From Paenibacillus sp. FSL H3-0469 (GTDB lineage: Bacteria > Bacillota > Bacilli > Paenibacillales > Paenibacillaceae): DNA of 64,000 nt. Below the pieces are notes generated by a model. That model had not been told where the DNA came from. It did not search any database and worked only from the letters and a program-made list of their open reading frames with translations. The translations under genes and the position numbers were made by a program. How positions within the stretch are numbered: the stretch's first letter is position 1; each line of letters starts with the position of its first letter. The stretch is from assembly GCF_038051945.1 (NCBI RefSeq), contig NZ_CP150302.1, positions 992,001-1,056,000 on the forward strand. The letters are read 5' to 3'. Shown here one piece after another: positions 40,775 to 49,491 of the stretch.

Positions 40775-42596
40775 TCTCTTCTCCCCCTGATTCCGGTATC
40801 GTTATCGTAATAGTCACAGCCAGCCCTTGTCCCGGACTTCCGTCAACCGTGAGGCTCCCGCCTTCCCCGTACAGCAGCTTGATCCGCTGGCCGATATTGC
40901 GCAGCCCCAGACTCTCCTCCTCGCTGCGCCGGAGCGAATCCATGGAAGGATCTTGTTCGATCTCCCGGTTCAGCGCCGTGAGTTCCTCCTCCTCTAAGCC
41001 GTTCCCGTCGTCACGCACCGTAATCAATAGCTCGTTGTCAAAACGCAGCGCTGACACCCAGATCGTCCCTTCTTCTCGCCCGGCGATCCCGTGATCGATG
41101 GCATTCTCCACAAGCGGCTGAATGGTGAGCTTCGGAATGCGCAAATGCTGCACATCCTCTTCAATCTCGTTATGCACCGTCAGCTTACCGCCAAAGCGGA
41201 TCTGCTGGATACGGACATAGGAGTCCACGAACGCGATTTCCTCTCCCAGCGATACGAGCCGGCCGGCCTTGTCAATCGTATAGCGAAGCAGCTTGCCCAG
41301 TGCGGATACCATATCCGATACCTCATCATGCCTGCGCTGGACGGCCATCATATTGATCGATTCCAGCGTATTATAGATAAAATGCGGGTTAATCTGACTC
41401 TGCAGGGCGGACAGCTCAGCCTCCTTTTCCCGGAGTCCAATCACGAGTACCTCATGAAACAGGCGGTTGATTTCCTCCATCATCTTATTAAATCCGCGCC
41501 CGAGCTGCCCGAATTCATCTCCCCCCAGCGGACTGACCCGCATGTTGAAATCGCCCCGCTCCACCCTGGACATATTGCTCTTGAGCTCCACCAGCGGGAG
41601 GGTGATCCGGTACGATACCGCATAAGCGAGCAACAGCACCGTCACCAGGCAAAAAAGGGCAAGCCATAACGTGAAAATCATCATCGCGCGCGATTCCTTC
41701 AGCATCACTCCAATGGGAGTCAGGCCGATGACGGACAAGCCCGAATACGGGGACTTATGGCTGACAAACAAATAATCTGTGCCTCCCAGCCTCTCCCGCT
41801 CCCCGCCTTGCAGCTCCTTGATCCGCCCGGAGTGAATCAGCTCGCCGTATGCCGACTGCCCGTTTCCCGGCTTTTGCTCATACAGCAAGCGCTGGTCTCC
41901 GTCAATGATCATCAGGTTCGTGGATTGTTCAATCTTCAGCTTAGAGAAGACGGAGCCGAAGGCTGACTGCTTAGCGTCGATGAGTATGTAGCCCAGACGC
42001 CTCAGTGTTCTGGGTTCCTTGATCACCCTGGCTACCGAAATATAGGCTGAGGGGTCGGTTCCGGCATAATAAGAGGGATGATGCGGGGGAAGAATGATCC
42101 ACTCGCCGTCCGACTGCTCCAAGGCGCTGAACCATTCGTCATGCCTGCCATCCCATGAGGTGTTGACCGCCAGCGGCTCCACGTTGGAGAACAGGGTTCC
42201 GCTGTTGCTCAGCAGATGGATGCCCCGGATTTCCGGACGATCGTATGCCTGTGCGGAGGTATATAGCTTCATTTTCTGATAATCATCAGACAGCGCCCAT
42301 GTGCCTGAGCCCATAGGACCATCGTATTTAGCCAGAATAGATAACACCTGCTCGTCATACAGAGGCATCAGCGACAACCGCTCCAGATCCTTCAGCAGCC
42401 TGTCCAGATTGGCGTTGGCCTGTCCGGCGACATCCACCGTATATTGCTTTGTTTTCTCGTTCAGGGTGGAGGAGAAATGACGGTACGTCACCATTCCCTG
42501 CACACTTAACGGCAGCAGCGTCAGCATGGTGAACAGGAGCAGCAATCTGGTGCGCATTTTACTTCTTCTCAACCGTAGGATCAGCCCCCGCAGCAT
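40767..42596 (-). CDS. YesM-type sensor histidine kinase
   Basis: 609 residues from the ATG giving MLRGLILRL, which has AAAGGAGG seven bases upstream. Two membrane spans (about 20-40 and 300-325) enclose an extracellular Cache-like sensor. They are followed by a HAMP segment (LKSNMSRVERGDFNMRVSPL), the His_kinase domain with the phosphorylated His in LQSQINPHFIYNTLESI, and an HATPase domain with IPKLTIQPLVENAIDHG and LGLRNIGQRI. This is the LytS/YesM class, used in Firmicutes to sense carbohydrates. Its partner overlaps directly downstream. Confidence 0.92.
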   Translation of the reverse strand: MLRGLILRLRRSKMRTRLLLLFTMLTLLPLSVQGMVTYRHFSSTLNEKTKQYTVDVAGQANANLDRLLKDLERLSLMPLYDEQVLSILAKYDGPMGSGTWALSDDYQKMKLYTSAQAYDRPEIRGIHLLSNSGTLFSNVEPLAVNTSWDGRHDEWFSALEQSDGEWIILPPHHPSYYAGTDPSAYISVARVIKEPRTLRRLGYILIDAKQSAFGSVFSKLKIEQSTNLMIIDGDQRLLYEQKPGNGQSAYGELIHSGRIKELQGGERERLGGTDYLFVSHKSPYSGLSVIGLTPIGVMLKESRAMMIFTLWLALFCLVTVLLLAYAVSYRITLPLVELKSNMSRVERGDFNMRVSPLGGDEFGQLGRGFNKMMEEINRLFHEVLVIGLREKEAELSALQSQINPHFIYNTLESINMMAVQRRHDEVSDMVSALGKLLRYTIDKAGRLVSLGEEIAFVDSYVRIQQIRFGGKLTVHNEIEEDVQHLRIPKLTIQPLVENAIDHGIAGREEGTIWVSALRFDNELLITVRDDGNGLEEEELTALNREIEQDPSMDSLRRSEEESLGLRNIGQRIKLLYGEGGSLTVDGSPGQGLAVTITITIPESGGEENV

Positions 42597-42715
42597 CTCA
42601 AGTCCTCCTTTTGTTAAGTAAGCTGACATCTAAACCTCTTTACAGTTTATCGTATAATGTTCTGTAATTGAATTCTATCCTCTTATGTTTGGAAAAGGTA
42701 CGGTTCAACAAAGTC

Positions 42716-42758
42716 AATAAACCCCAAACCTGCTGACAAGCAAGGTCTGGGGTTTATT
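42716..42758 (-). terminator. Terminator of the WYL regulator gene
   Basis: AATAAACCCCA and TGGGGTTTATT arms with an inner ACCT..GC/GC..AGGT stem. Nearly the same sequence occurs at 32731-32775. Confidence 0.7.
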
Positions 42759-42784
42759 ATTGTCACTCTTGGATCACCAGTTAG

Positions 42785-42807
42785 GTTAACATAATATTTA
42801 TTATGTT
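42785..42807. repeat. AACATAAT-type palindrome, copy 3
   Basis: GTTAACATAAT, a short AT centre, ATTATGTT. Identical over 23 bases to copy 4 at 45385-45407. It ends four bases before the stop codon of the WYL regulator gene. Confidence 0.65.
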
Positions 42808-42810
42808 GAA

Positions 42811-43773
42811 CTAACTGTGATTATACATTTTATCCCACATTCGTACTTGATTGCTGAAATACTCTCTCAGCTCCGGCGGTCCCACAATTTCAGCATGAAC
42901 CAATAGCGGCAGCACCCTCGCACAGGCTGAGCTATAATCATACATATTCACCGTAACCAGCTGAGCTTCTCCATCAGATTGGGTATTCATGACCTCCAGC
43001 CCCTGCAATATCTGCTCATTCTTAACGCGAGTACGGATGACCACCGGATAGAACTCCCGCGCTCTGCTGGTCAGAACGAAGGCTTGCTCTGCTTGACTCC
43101 AGTAGCCTTGGAGAGAGAACTGCTCAGGGATGGCATAGGTCTCGTCCAACAAGGTAACGGCTGTGAACCTTTCGCATTTGAATGTTCGCAGATCACCTGC
43201 CCGCTCGCAATAGGCCGCAAGATACCACTCCCCCTGCTTCACGATCAGTCCATAGGGCTGCAGCTTCCGCAGCGATTTCTCCCCATTCACCTTAAGATAA
43301 TCTGCCGTAATCTTCAGCTCCCGCCACACCGCAGTGCGCAGAGTCTCAAGATACGGCACTGTTGCCTGAGCGCTCCACCACGGCGTAGCATCGAACAGGA
43401 ACCGGCGCTGCGCGGTACGTATATCCTCCTGGTAAGGTGCGGGCAAACTTGCTTCCAGCTTCAAAAGCACACTCTTGAGCAGCAGACTCGTCTCTCCTGA
43501 ACCGCTGGCCGGCATGCCCATCCCTGTCAAAAAGAGCTGGACCACCTCTTCCCCATGCAGCCTCCGCAGATTGACCGTATAGCCTTCCATCAGCGAAATC
43601 CCGCCGTTCGGCCCGGTGGCCGACACAAGTGGAATGCCCGATTCCGCCAGGACATCAATATCCCTGTAGATCGAACGGACAGAAGTTTCCAGCGCTTCGG
43701 CCAGCTCCTTGGCCTTCATTTTGCCCCGGGATTCAAGCAGTAAAAGTATAGCAATCAGTCGGTGCAGCCGCAT
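42811..43773 (-). CDS. HTH-WYL transcriptional regulator (YafY/DeoR-like)
   Basis: 320 residues from the ATG giving MRLHRLIAIL; a TTG six codons upstream lacks a ribosome site. N-terminal HTH_11 (about 1-60, LESRGKMKAKELAEALETSVRSIYRDID) and a WYL ligand-binding domain (about 135-215, LRKLQPYGLIVKQGEWYLAAY) plus a C-terminal WCX region. It is divergent from a Gfo/Idh/MocA oxidoreductase with about 100 bases between them and probably controls it. Confidence 0.9.
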   Translation of the reverse strand: MRLHRLIAILLLLESRGKMKAKELAEALETSVRSIYRDIDVLAESGIPLVSATGPNGGISLMEGYTVNLRRLHGEEVVQLFLTGMGMPASGSGETSLLLKSVLLKLEASLPAPYQEDIRTAQRRFLFDATPWWSAQATVPYLETLRTAVWRELKITADYLKVNGEKSLRKLQPYGLIVKQGEWYLAAYCERAGDLRTFKCERFTAVTLLDETYAIPEQFSLQGYWSQAEQAFVLTSRAREFYPVVIRTRVKNEQILQGLEVMNTQSDGEAQLVTVNMYDYSSACARVLPLLVHAEIVGPPELREYFSNQVRMWDKMYNHS

Positions 43774-43874
43774 GCGTCTCCCCCAATTCAAATGATTCGT
43801 CAGCTATTCTTGCCACTCTGTTGTCAACAATACTGCGTTAAGATGAATGTATCAAAATCAAGGAGCTGCTGCAA

Positions 43875-44828
43875 ATGAACATTGGCATATTGGGAACTGG
43901 ATTCGGGGCGTATCACGCCTCTCTGCTGAAGCAAATGGAGTTCGTGAACCAGATCGTGGTCTTCGGGAGGAATGAGGCCAAGCTGCTGAAGCTGAAGGAA
44001 GAGCTCGGGGTAGAGATTACGATGAATGCTGAGGACATTCTGTCTGATCCCGCGATTGACGTAGTGGATATCTGTCTGCCGTCTGCGTTACATAAGACCT
44101 ATGCGGTAGAGGCGCTGAGACGGGGCAAACATGTTTTTTGTGAGACGCCAGTTGTTCTGGAGCCTGAAGAAGGGCGGGAGCTAATGGACGCTGAACAGCG
44201 GTATGGCCGCAGCATCCTCGTTAACCAATTCATCAAATTCGATTATGCCTATGAATACCTGGAACAGGCGGTTCGTGAGCAGACCTACGGGAAGCTACTG
44301 CATCTGAGTATGCGCCGGGAGACTGCTCCGCTCTGGGGAGATCTGGGCCTCCCGGCCATCGCTGCCAATCTGATGATTCATGAGCTGGATTTCGTCGCCT
44401 GGCTGATGGATTCACCTGAACCTTCTGCGGTCTGGGGGACCTCCGGGGGCAAGGATGGACAGGCGCTGGTCCTGGCCTCCTTCCTGCAGCCCGAGTGGAG
44501 TGCACAGCTCACCGTTTCTTCGCAGATGCCGGGGAGTTATCCTTTTACTATCGGGTATGAAGCCTATTTCGCGCAGGCGAAGCTGGAGTTCCGTGAGTGC
44601 AGTGGTGCGAATGGGGTGATCCAGGCGAGCCTTGCCGCGTACACTTCCGAGGGACAAGTGTCCATCCCGCTGATTCCGAGTAATACCTATGCCAAAAGCT
44701 TGCGCCACGCCCTCTTGAGCCTCAGGGACGGGACAAATTCTACGCTGTCGCTGCGACATGCGCTGAAGTCTCTGAACATGGCCTTCCAAATGACGGATCA
44801 GCTTACAGCGGGCACAGTAGCTTTGTGA
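43875..44828 (+). CDS. Gfo/Idh/MocA-family NAD(P)-dependent oxidoreductase
   Basis: 317 residues. Rossmann motif MNIGILGTGFGAYHASLLKQ, then VVDICLPSALHKTYAVEALRRGKHVFCETPVVL, where the family EKP/EKPL motif appears as CETP, an unusual replacement of the catalytic Lys by Thr. C-terminal substrate domain includes NLMIHELDFVAWLM. AAGGAG is nine bases before the ATG. A sugar or inositol dehydrogenase role is typical of the family, but the CETP change means that the usual activity should not be assumed. Confidence 0.87.
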   Translation: MNIGILGTGFGAYHASLLKQMEFVNQIVVFGRNEAKLLKLKEELGVEITMNAEDILSDPAIDVVDICLPSALHKTYAVEALRRGKHVFCETPVVLEPEEGRELMDAEQRYGRSILVNQFIKFDYAYEYLEQAVREQTYGKLLHLSMRRETAPLWGDLGLPAIAANLMIHELDFVAWLMDSPEPSAVWGTSGGKDGQALVLASFLQPEWSAQLTVSSQMPGSYPFTIGYEAYFAQAKLEFRECSGANGVIQASLAAYTSEGQVSIPLIPSNTYAKSLRHALLSLRDGTNSTLSLRHALKSLNMAFQMTDQLTAGTVAL

Positions 44829-45278
44829 TTCTGCCGGCCAGAAACTGGCCAATACAGGCTTCAAGTATCGGGCCGCCCGGTACTAAGCGAAGTTTGGGGA
44901 ACGGAAGTTGTTGGATTTTCTACATTTGCTGATGAACGAATCGTCCCTCTTGGGACAACAGTTGGAAAAATGGCACTTCTTCAGGCGCATTCCCGGCTAA
45001 TACGTAACATCGCCTCCAGTAGATGCTGTTTTTCCAATTGCTTCGGGAAATCTATTGAATACTACTGAAACAAGATACATTTTTCCACGTGTTTCCTTCA
45101 ACAGCTTCACTCGGCAACCCTCTGCCGGCTCATCCCTCACTGCCTTGGCCCAATGGGTTGACAACGAAGGCCCGATTTGGCAGGGTTTTTCCTCCTTTTT
45201 CCGTGTGTTAGCCGCTAAGTTCAGATCAGAGTTTGACGTTAGGCGTAGTGATTAGGGGAGCTTGTATTTTTGTTTTTT

Positions 45279-45307
45279 CTATTGTGAATTTTTCATATGT
45301 TGAAATA
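45279..45307. repeat. CTATTGTGAA-type 29-bp motif, copy 1
   Basis: Begins CTATTGTGAATTTTTC and ends TTGAAATA. Copies 2 and 3 lie at 53269-53297 and 53580-53608. Confidence 0.55.
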
Positions 45308-45384
45308 TGGTGATTAGAAAGTGTGGAGTTGCTGTATTCCGTTTTGTGGGTTTTGTTTTGTTACACTATCGTTAGCGACTTTAA

Positions 45385-45407
45385 GTTAACATAATATTTA
45401 TTATGTT
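45385..45407. repeat. AACATAAT-type palindrome, copy 4
   Basis: Identical over 23 bases to the copy at 42785-42807, but with no gene end or terminator next to it. Confidence 0.6.
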
Positions 45408-45540
45408 CTATCGATGTATTGCCGTCGATGTTTTGCCGTCTCTCTTTTCGTCTAATTCCCCTTCAATTTAACGCATTGGCGCTTCAAAATACTGCTGCTC
45501 CACCTCATTACATCGCCGCTAACCTTCGTTCTCCTCCACC

Positions 45541-46029
45541 CTACCCGCCTGCCGCCATCGTATGCGCGAAGCGTTCCAGCTTATCCATGGACAGCCCGCC
45601 TCCTGTCTTGTGCTCCTTGCCTTTTACCATACGTATAACCCACTTATCCAGCGCAGATATCCGGTCCGGGTAGATCTCATCGCCCATGATCTCTCTGGCA
45701 AGCGCCTTGTTGTAGATGATCCCGGGATATGCCTGCTTAAGCTCCTGCTCCCCCTTCTCCCCTGTCATTCCTGCACAGATGTACAATCCCAGCCGTTTGG
45801 TTAAAAGCTCTTGCTTGTGCTGGGCTGTAAATGCAGCCATCTCCTTACGGATTCTTCCATAGTAGATCGAGCCGCCTAAAATTACTGTGTCGTAGCCAGT
45901 CAGATCGGGCAACTTGCCAGATCTCAGATTCACCACCTCAGCCCCGTCCAGCCTGGCTTGCAGCAGTAAAGCGGCTTTTTCAGTACATCCGTATTTGCTT
46001 GCATACACGATCAAGATCCGATTGCTCAT
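45541..46029 (-). CDS. Flavodoxin-domain protein (HemG/protoporphyrinogen-oxidase-like)
   Basis: 162 residues from the ATG giving MSNRILIVYASKYG, with GAGGCGG upstream. The FMN phosphate loop ILIVYASKYGCTEKAA is at the N terminus, followed by DTVILGGSIYYGRIRKEM and LGLYICAGMTGEKGE. It belongs to the flavodoxin_5 group that includes E. coli HemG, but in Firmicutes such proteins next to TetR genes are mostly of unknown role. Last gene of a TetR-membrane protein-flavodoxin operon, 11 bases after the membrane protein. Confidence 0.82.
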   Translation of the reverse strand: MSNRILIVYASKYGCTEKAALLLQARLDGAEVVNLRSGKLPDLTGYDTVILGGSIYYGRIRKEMAAFTAQHKQELLTKRLGLYICAGMTGEKGEQELKQAYPGIIYNKALAREIMGDEIYPDRISALDKWVIRMVKGKEHKTGGGLSMDKLERFAHTMAAGG

Positions 46030-46040
46030 GAAGTCCGCCT

Positions 46041-46940
46041 CTATTCTATAGGTAATGGGATTGCAGGTGGTGCGGGTTCCTGCGCGTTGCGAAGTACAAG
46101 AATGAGACACCAGATGACTGCCAGATTGAAGATTGGAAACAGGATCAACTCTACCATGGAGACATGAACTCCTGCCCTCAGCATCCCAATCATCATGGAG
46201 GAAATAGAGGTTAGCAGGGTTGCCGCTTTTACCAGGACAACAGGAGCCAGAAGGTAACCGTAAGACTGCCTACGGACGAGCAATCCCCCTGTTAGCACCA
46301 TGACCGGAAGCAATACAGCTAAATCCAGTGCCTGAATCACCAGCGTGGTATAATGCTCCAGCCCCTCAGGTGAGGTACCCTGCCGCCAGCCGCCGGCAAT
46401 CCGTCCCAGCCAAAGCATGATAATCAGGAAGGCGATCAGCAGCAGGATGAAGCCAATTTTTACCGCCGGAAGCTGCGAATTCATCAATACCCCATCCCGC
46501 TCCAACGAGCGAAAGAGCATAATAAATGCAAATAAGCTTGCCGAGAAGAGCATGACATAGACCAGAAACAGATCATTATACATGGCCAGAAAACAGTATG
46601 AAGCATAGGTATAGGTGAAATATCCGAGCGCTCCGGCCAGCAGCAGCCGTCCTCTGATCGTTCCTCTAAGACTCAGGAGCAGAGATACGAGCAGCAAAGG
46701 AATTCCCGCCACTAGCGTAATGCCATCTTGAGCGATCGCCTGAGAGGCTGCGGATAAAGAATCATCCTTGTAGATGCCGGTACCGTACAACTCAATCTTT
46801 TCTCCCCGGATGGAGGTATAGAATGGATGACTCCCCCCCTTCTCCGCCCCGTCACCTGAAAAGAGCCCGATTCCTGACGCAACAATCCCAAGCACTATCA
46901 CCATCCACGTTAACAAGCTAATGGTTCGTCTATGTCTCAC
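46041..46940 (-). CDS. Polytopic membrane protein of unknown function
   Basis: 299 residues, about eight hydrophobic segments, with an extracellular loop after the first span (residues about 30-65, containing SIRGEKIELYGTGIYKDDSL). Start is GTG with GGGGG six bases upstream, one base after the TetR stop, so the two are translationally coupled; a TTG eight codons upstream has no ribosome site. No family is recognised beyond general resemblance to DUF-type integral membrane proteins paired with TetR. The coupling suggests that it is the regulator's main target. Confidence 0.75.
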   Translation of the reverse strand: MRHRRTISLLTWMVIVLGIVASGIGLFSGDGAEKGGSHPFYTSIRGEKIELYGTGIYKDDSLSAASQAIAQDGITLVAGIPLLLVSLLLSLRGTIRGRLLLAGALGYFTYTYASYCFLAMYNDLFLVYVMLFSASLFAFIMLFRSLERDGVLMNSQLPAVKIGFILLLIAFLIIMLWLGRIAGGWRQGTSPEGLEHYTTLVIQALDLAVLLPVMVLTGGLLVRRQSYGYLLAPVVLVKAATLLTSISSMMIGMLRAGVHVSMVELILFPIFNLAVIWCLILVLRNAQEPAPPAIPLPIE

Positions 46941-46941
46941 C

Positions 46942-47574
46942 TTAATCCCCCGATCCTTGTGCAATATGGACCATCGCTTCTATGTGCCGGTTAATCAGAG
47001 CCTCCTTCTGCGCCTCAGGCAGATTCCCCTCCACCATCAGCCTCATAATCAGCCCAAAAGCTGCGCTCCAGATAATTTGGGCGGTGAGCTCAAGCTCCCT
47101 CTGCTCACAGGAGGCCATACCGCTAAATTGACGGAGCGTATCACAGAGACCCGCGATCCCGCTGCGTTCCAGGGCTGCTCCCTGATGCAAAACCCCAGTG
47201 TGGCTAAGCACGGACGGCGAATCATTCAGCATCATACTCCGGTACTGTGAGCCTTCTGCGGTTGTGACCTTAATGAACTGTCTCAGCGAGCGTCTTAAGC
47301 GCTCTTCTGGAGAGGTTTCATCCGCTGAAGCTTCCGATCCGGCAATCAGTCCGCCCATTAGCTCCCGGTAGCCCCGCTGAAGAAGCTGCTCCACAATGTC
47401 CTCTTTCCCCTGAAAATAGTGATAAATAATACCGGCTGAATACTCCATCCGTTCAGCGATTTTGCGGATCGACAGCTGCCTGATCCCCTTCTCTGCCAAC
47501 AGCTCGCCAGCCGTAGTCAGAATCAGATTACGCATCGCTTCGCGCTCCTGCTCTTGTCTCTCTGCTTTGCCCAT
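46942..47574 (-). CDS. TetR-family transcriptional regulator
   Basis: 210 residues: N-terminal HTH (about 10-60, ILTTAGELLAEKGIRQLSIRKIAERMEYSAGIIYHYFQGKEDIVEQL) and a TetR_C_33-like ligand domain. It heads an operon with a membrane protein and a flavodoxin. A perfect TTGAAC-N3-GTTCAA palindrome upstream (47638-47652) is a likely operator, so it probably represses its own operon. Confidence 0.9.
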   Translation of the reverse strand: MGKAERQEQEREAMRNLILTTAGELLAEKGIRQLSIRKIAERMEYSAGIIYHYFQGKEDIVEQLLQRGYRELMGGLIAGSEASADETSPEERLRRSLRQFIKVTTAEGSQYRSMMLNDSPSVLSHTGVLHQGAALERSGIAGLCDTLRQFSGMASCEQRELELTAQIIWSAAFGLIMRLMVEGNLPEAQKEALINRHIEAMVHIAQGSGD

Positions 47575-47637
47575 GATCGTTAGACTCCTTCTGTTAGAGT
47601 ACTGCTGTTCCTAGCTATATTGAACACTGTAATGTTT

Positions 47638-47652
47638 TTGAACACCGTTCAA
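47638..47652. promoter_or_regulatory. Probable TetR operator
   Basis: TTGAACACCGTTCAA is a perfect dyad with six-base arms; a further TTGAACACTG half-site lies 18 bases away (47620). It is 64 bases before the TetR start, in the only promoter region of the operon. Confidence 0.55.
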
Positions 47653-47702
47653 CCTAGATTATAGCCGCCGTGACCTTAGAAGGTTGTGATTATTTATACA
47701 GC

Positions 47703-47735
47703 AAAAAAGCCTGAAACCCCATAGGTGTCTCAAGC
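47703..47735 (-). terminator. Terminator of the lipoprotein gene
   Basis: On the minus strand GCTTGAGACACC pairs with GGGGTTTCAGGC (some G-U pairs), followed by TTTTTT. A second small AAGCT-TTCG-AGCTT hairpin precedes it. Confidence 0.7.
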
Positions 47736-47760
47736 TTTCGAGCTTCGGCAGGTGCTCTGC

Positions 47761-48783
47761 CTAATCAATACTAGCGATCTTCCACTCCCCTTGCTTATTC
47801 AACAGCAGGGAGATCTCATTGTTGCTGTCCGTAATATAGCCCTCAGAGGTCATCTGCGTAAACTCCACAAAGAAGGCCGCCCGTTTAGTTCCCTCGACAG
47901 GAATTCCGACTACGGTCAGTTTATTGAAGCGGTAGACATTCTTATTATCCAGTAAGTAGGGTTGTAAGTTGTCATTAAGCAGCGGTGAATACATCGTGGC
48001 AGCGAACTTTTCTTTGTCCTTAGCTGCCCAGGCTGCAATACAGTCCAGTGTCTCCTGGAGCGCTTGCTTATTGCCCGGACTGGAGCCTACATCAGGGACC
48101 TTGAAGAAGACCCCCGGCTTAATCGGAGGTTGCTTCTCCATGTACTCCATACCACTCAGCATGGATGTGAAGAGGGGAAGCAGCTTATCCCGTTGTTCAT
48201 CTTGAATGTGGATCTCGGCCCGGTAAGAATCCTTGTTGGCTGTGAAAATAAAGGCCTCAACCCTCCGGTCCCCCTCCACCCTGCTCCCATCATACTCCTT
48301 GAACTTCAGCAGTCCCGGGTCTGTACCCGGTTCGAACTTCCCGCCCATTGCATCCTTCTCAGAGCTTAGCTTAATTAACGTAATATAATTATGCTTGTCC
48401 GCTGTCCCCCACGCCGTTCTGCCCTCCTGTTCAAAACGAATCATCGTCTCCGGCAGAAACACTCCCAGCGGTAAAGTCTTGTCTGCGGAGTAATCCGCTT
48501 GGACATTGACGCCATCCAGCTCGTAGCCGCTGCCGCTTCCTGTATACTCCCGTACTTCGGGAATCAGCGACTTGGATTTGACAGCAGGCGCGGCTGTTGC
48601 CGACGGAGCCGGAACCGCGGTTGCAGGAGCCGCTATTGCCGTAGCTGCTGCGGGCGTTGCTGACGGCTGATCCGTATGCTCAACACCCGAAGACCCCTGA
48701 TCCGCGGCATTACTGCAGCCTGTGCTGATTGCTATTACAACCGCTATACAGCCCGCTCCCCATAAGCTCATTCGCTTGGACAA
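47761..48783 (-). CDS. Hypothetical lipoprotein
   Basis: 340 residues. The start chosen is TTG (MSKRMSLWGAG), with GAGGTG six bases upstream; frames further upstream lack a site. Signal peptide with lipobox AISTGCSN, then an Ala/Pro/Thr linker (about 35-65) like that of the siderophore-binding lipoprotein, and a globular domain (about 70-340) with no recognised family. The C-terminal 110 residues (ETLDCIAAWAAKDKEKFAATM onward, ending GEWKIASID) look like an NTF2-like fold. Surface-exposed, function unknown. Confidence 0.72.
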   Translation of the reverse strand: MSKRMSLWGAGCIAVVIAISTGCSNAADQGSSGVEHTDQPSATPAAATAIAAPATAVPAPSATAAPAVKSKSLIPEVREYTGSGSGYELDGVNVQADYSADKTLPLGVFLPETMIRFEQEGRTAWGTADKHNYITLIKLSSEKDAMGGKFEPGTDPGLLKFKEYDGSRVEGDRRVEAFIFTANKDSYRAEIHIQDEQRDKLLPLFTSMLSGMEYMEKQPPIKPGVFFKVPDVGSSPGNKQALQETLDCIAAWAAKDKEKFAATMYSPLLNDNLQPYLLDNKNVYRFNKLTVVGIPVEGTKRAAFFVEFTQMTSEGYITDSNNEISLLLNKQGEWKIASID

Positions 48784-48855
48784 TCTAATCACCTCAGTTA
48801 CCAGACGCCGGATACGATCCAAAGTTGCGCTGAAGCCTGCCAGGAATAGCTACAT

Positions 48856-49365
48856 TTATTTCTTAACTCTGTTAGTATTTAATGTGCTGAAGTATTGGCT
48901 GGGATTGCCTTGGCGCGAGTTGAACCGCTCCTGGAAATCACCGCCGGTATACGCTCCGATGACCCGGTGCCAGAAATCCCGCGCGGGGGTGTTGGCACGA
49001 ATCTGCGACACCTTCCAGCTGCCGGGGAACATGTCGAACAGCCGGTGTGCCGCCCAGGTTCCTACGCCGCTGCGCCGGTAGCGCTGCATCACAAAGAACT
49101 CCGTCATATAGAACTCGCCCTCCGGGTCGCGCAACAGACGGTCGATCAGGGCAAAGCCTGCGACATTGCCGTCTACGGTGAACAGGTAGGCAAATTTATT
49201 TTTACCGCTGCTCCAGTAAGCCTCAAGTCCGGGATAGGACGGGAACAATCCTTCACGGTCCACCTGCAGCTCCAGGTAGCGGGTAAAGTCATACAAATAG
49301 AACTGCATCAATCTGCTTATAATCTGCTTCTGTTCTTTAGGAACCAGCTCGATTCCAAGTTCCAT
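48856..49365 (-). CDS. GNAT-family N-acetyltransferase
   Basis: 169 residues. The acetyl-CoA-binding region is visible as EFYMTEFFVMQRYRRSGVGTWAAHRLF (Q/RxxGxG/A motif RRSGVG), followed by W-containing RANTPARDFWHRVIGAYTGG. No hint of substrate. It runs divergently from xerS and lies downstream of no other gene. Confidence 0.85.
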   Translation of the reverse strand: MELGIELVPKEQKQIISRLMQFYLYDFTRYLELQVDREGLFPSYPGLEAYWSSGKNKFAYLFTVDGNVAGFALIDRLLRDPEGEFYMTEFFVMQRYRRSGVGTWAAHRLFDMFPGSWKVSQIRANTPARDFWHRVIGAYTGGDFQERFNSRQGNPSQYFSTLNTNRVKK

Positions 49366-49491
49366 TAAGGTTCACCTCTGCCGTTTTCGTTTACTACCCA
49401 TCATATAACTTTGTCTCATCAGGAGCAAGGTTTGCCGGAAACATGGTAAGATAGAAGCACAGCCCTCCCCCTGGGGGAAACTATAAAGAAG

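Larger units (their letters stand above)
44829..45540. other. Long intergenic stretch without a supported gene
   Basis: About 710 bases. The only frame of length (45055-45255) has no ribosome site and a composition unlike the neighbours. It contains one copy of the CTATTGTGAA-type 29-bp motif (45279-45307) and one AACATAAT palindrome (45385-45407). CTGGCCAG-like dyads follow the oxidoreductase stop (44835-44850). It looks like decayed or repeat-derived sequence. Confidence 0.5.

Noticed and set aside
45055..45255. 66-codon ORF in the 44.8-45.5 kb gap
   Set aside because: No Shine-Dalgarno, unusual composition, no family.
45279..45307. Fnr box in the CTATTGTGAA-type motif
   Set aside because: It contains TGTGA but the second arm is CATAT or CATGT rather than TCACA, and no copy has a gene at the right distance.
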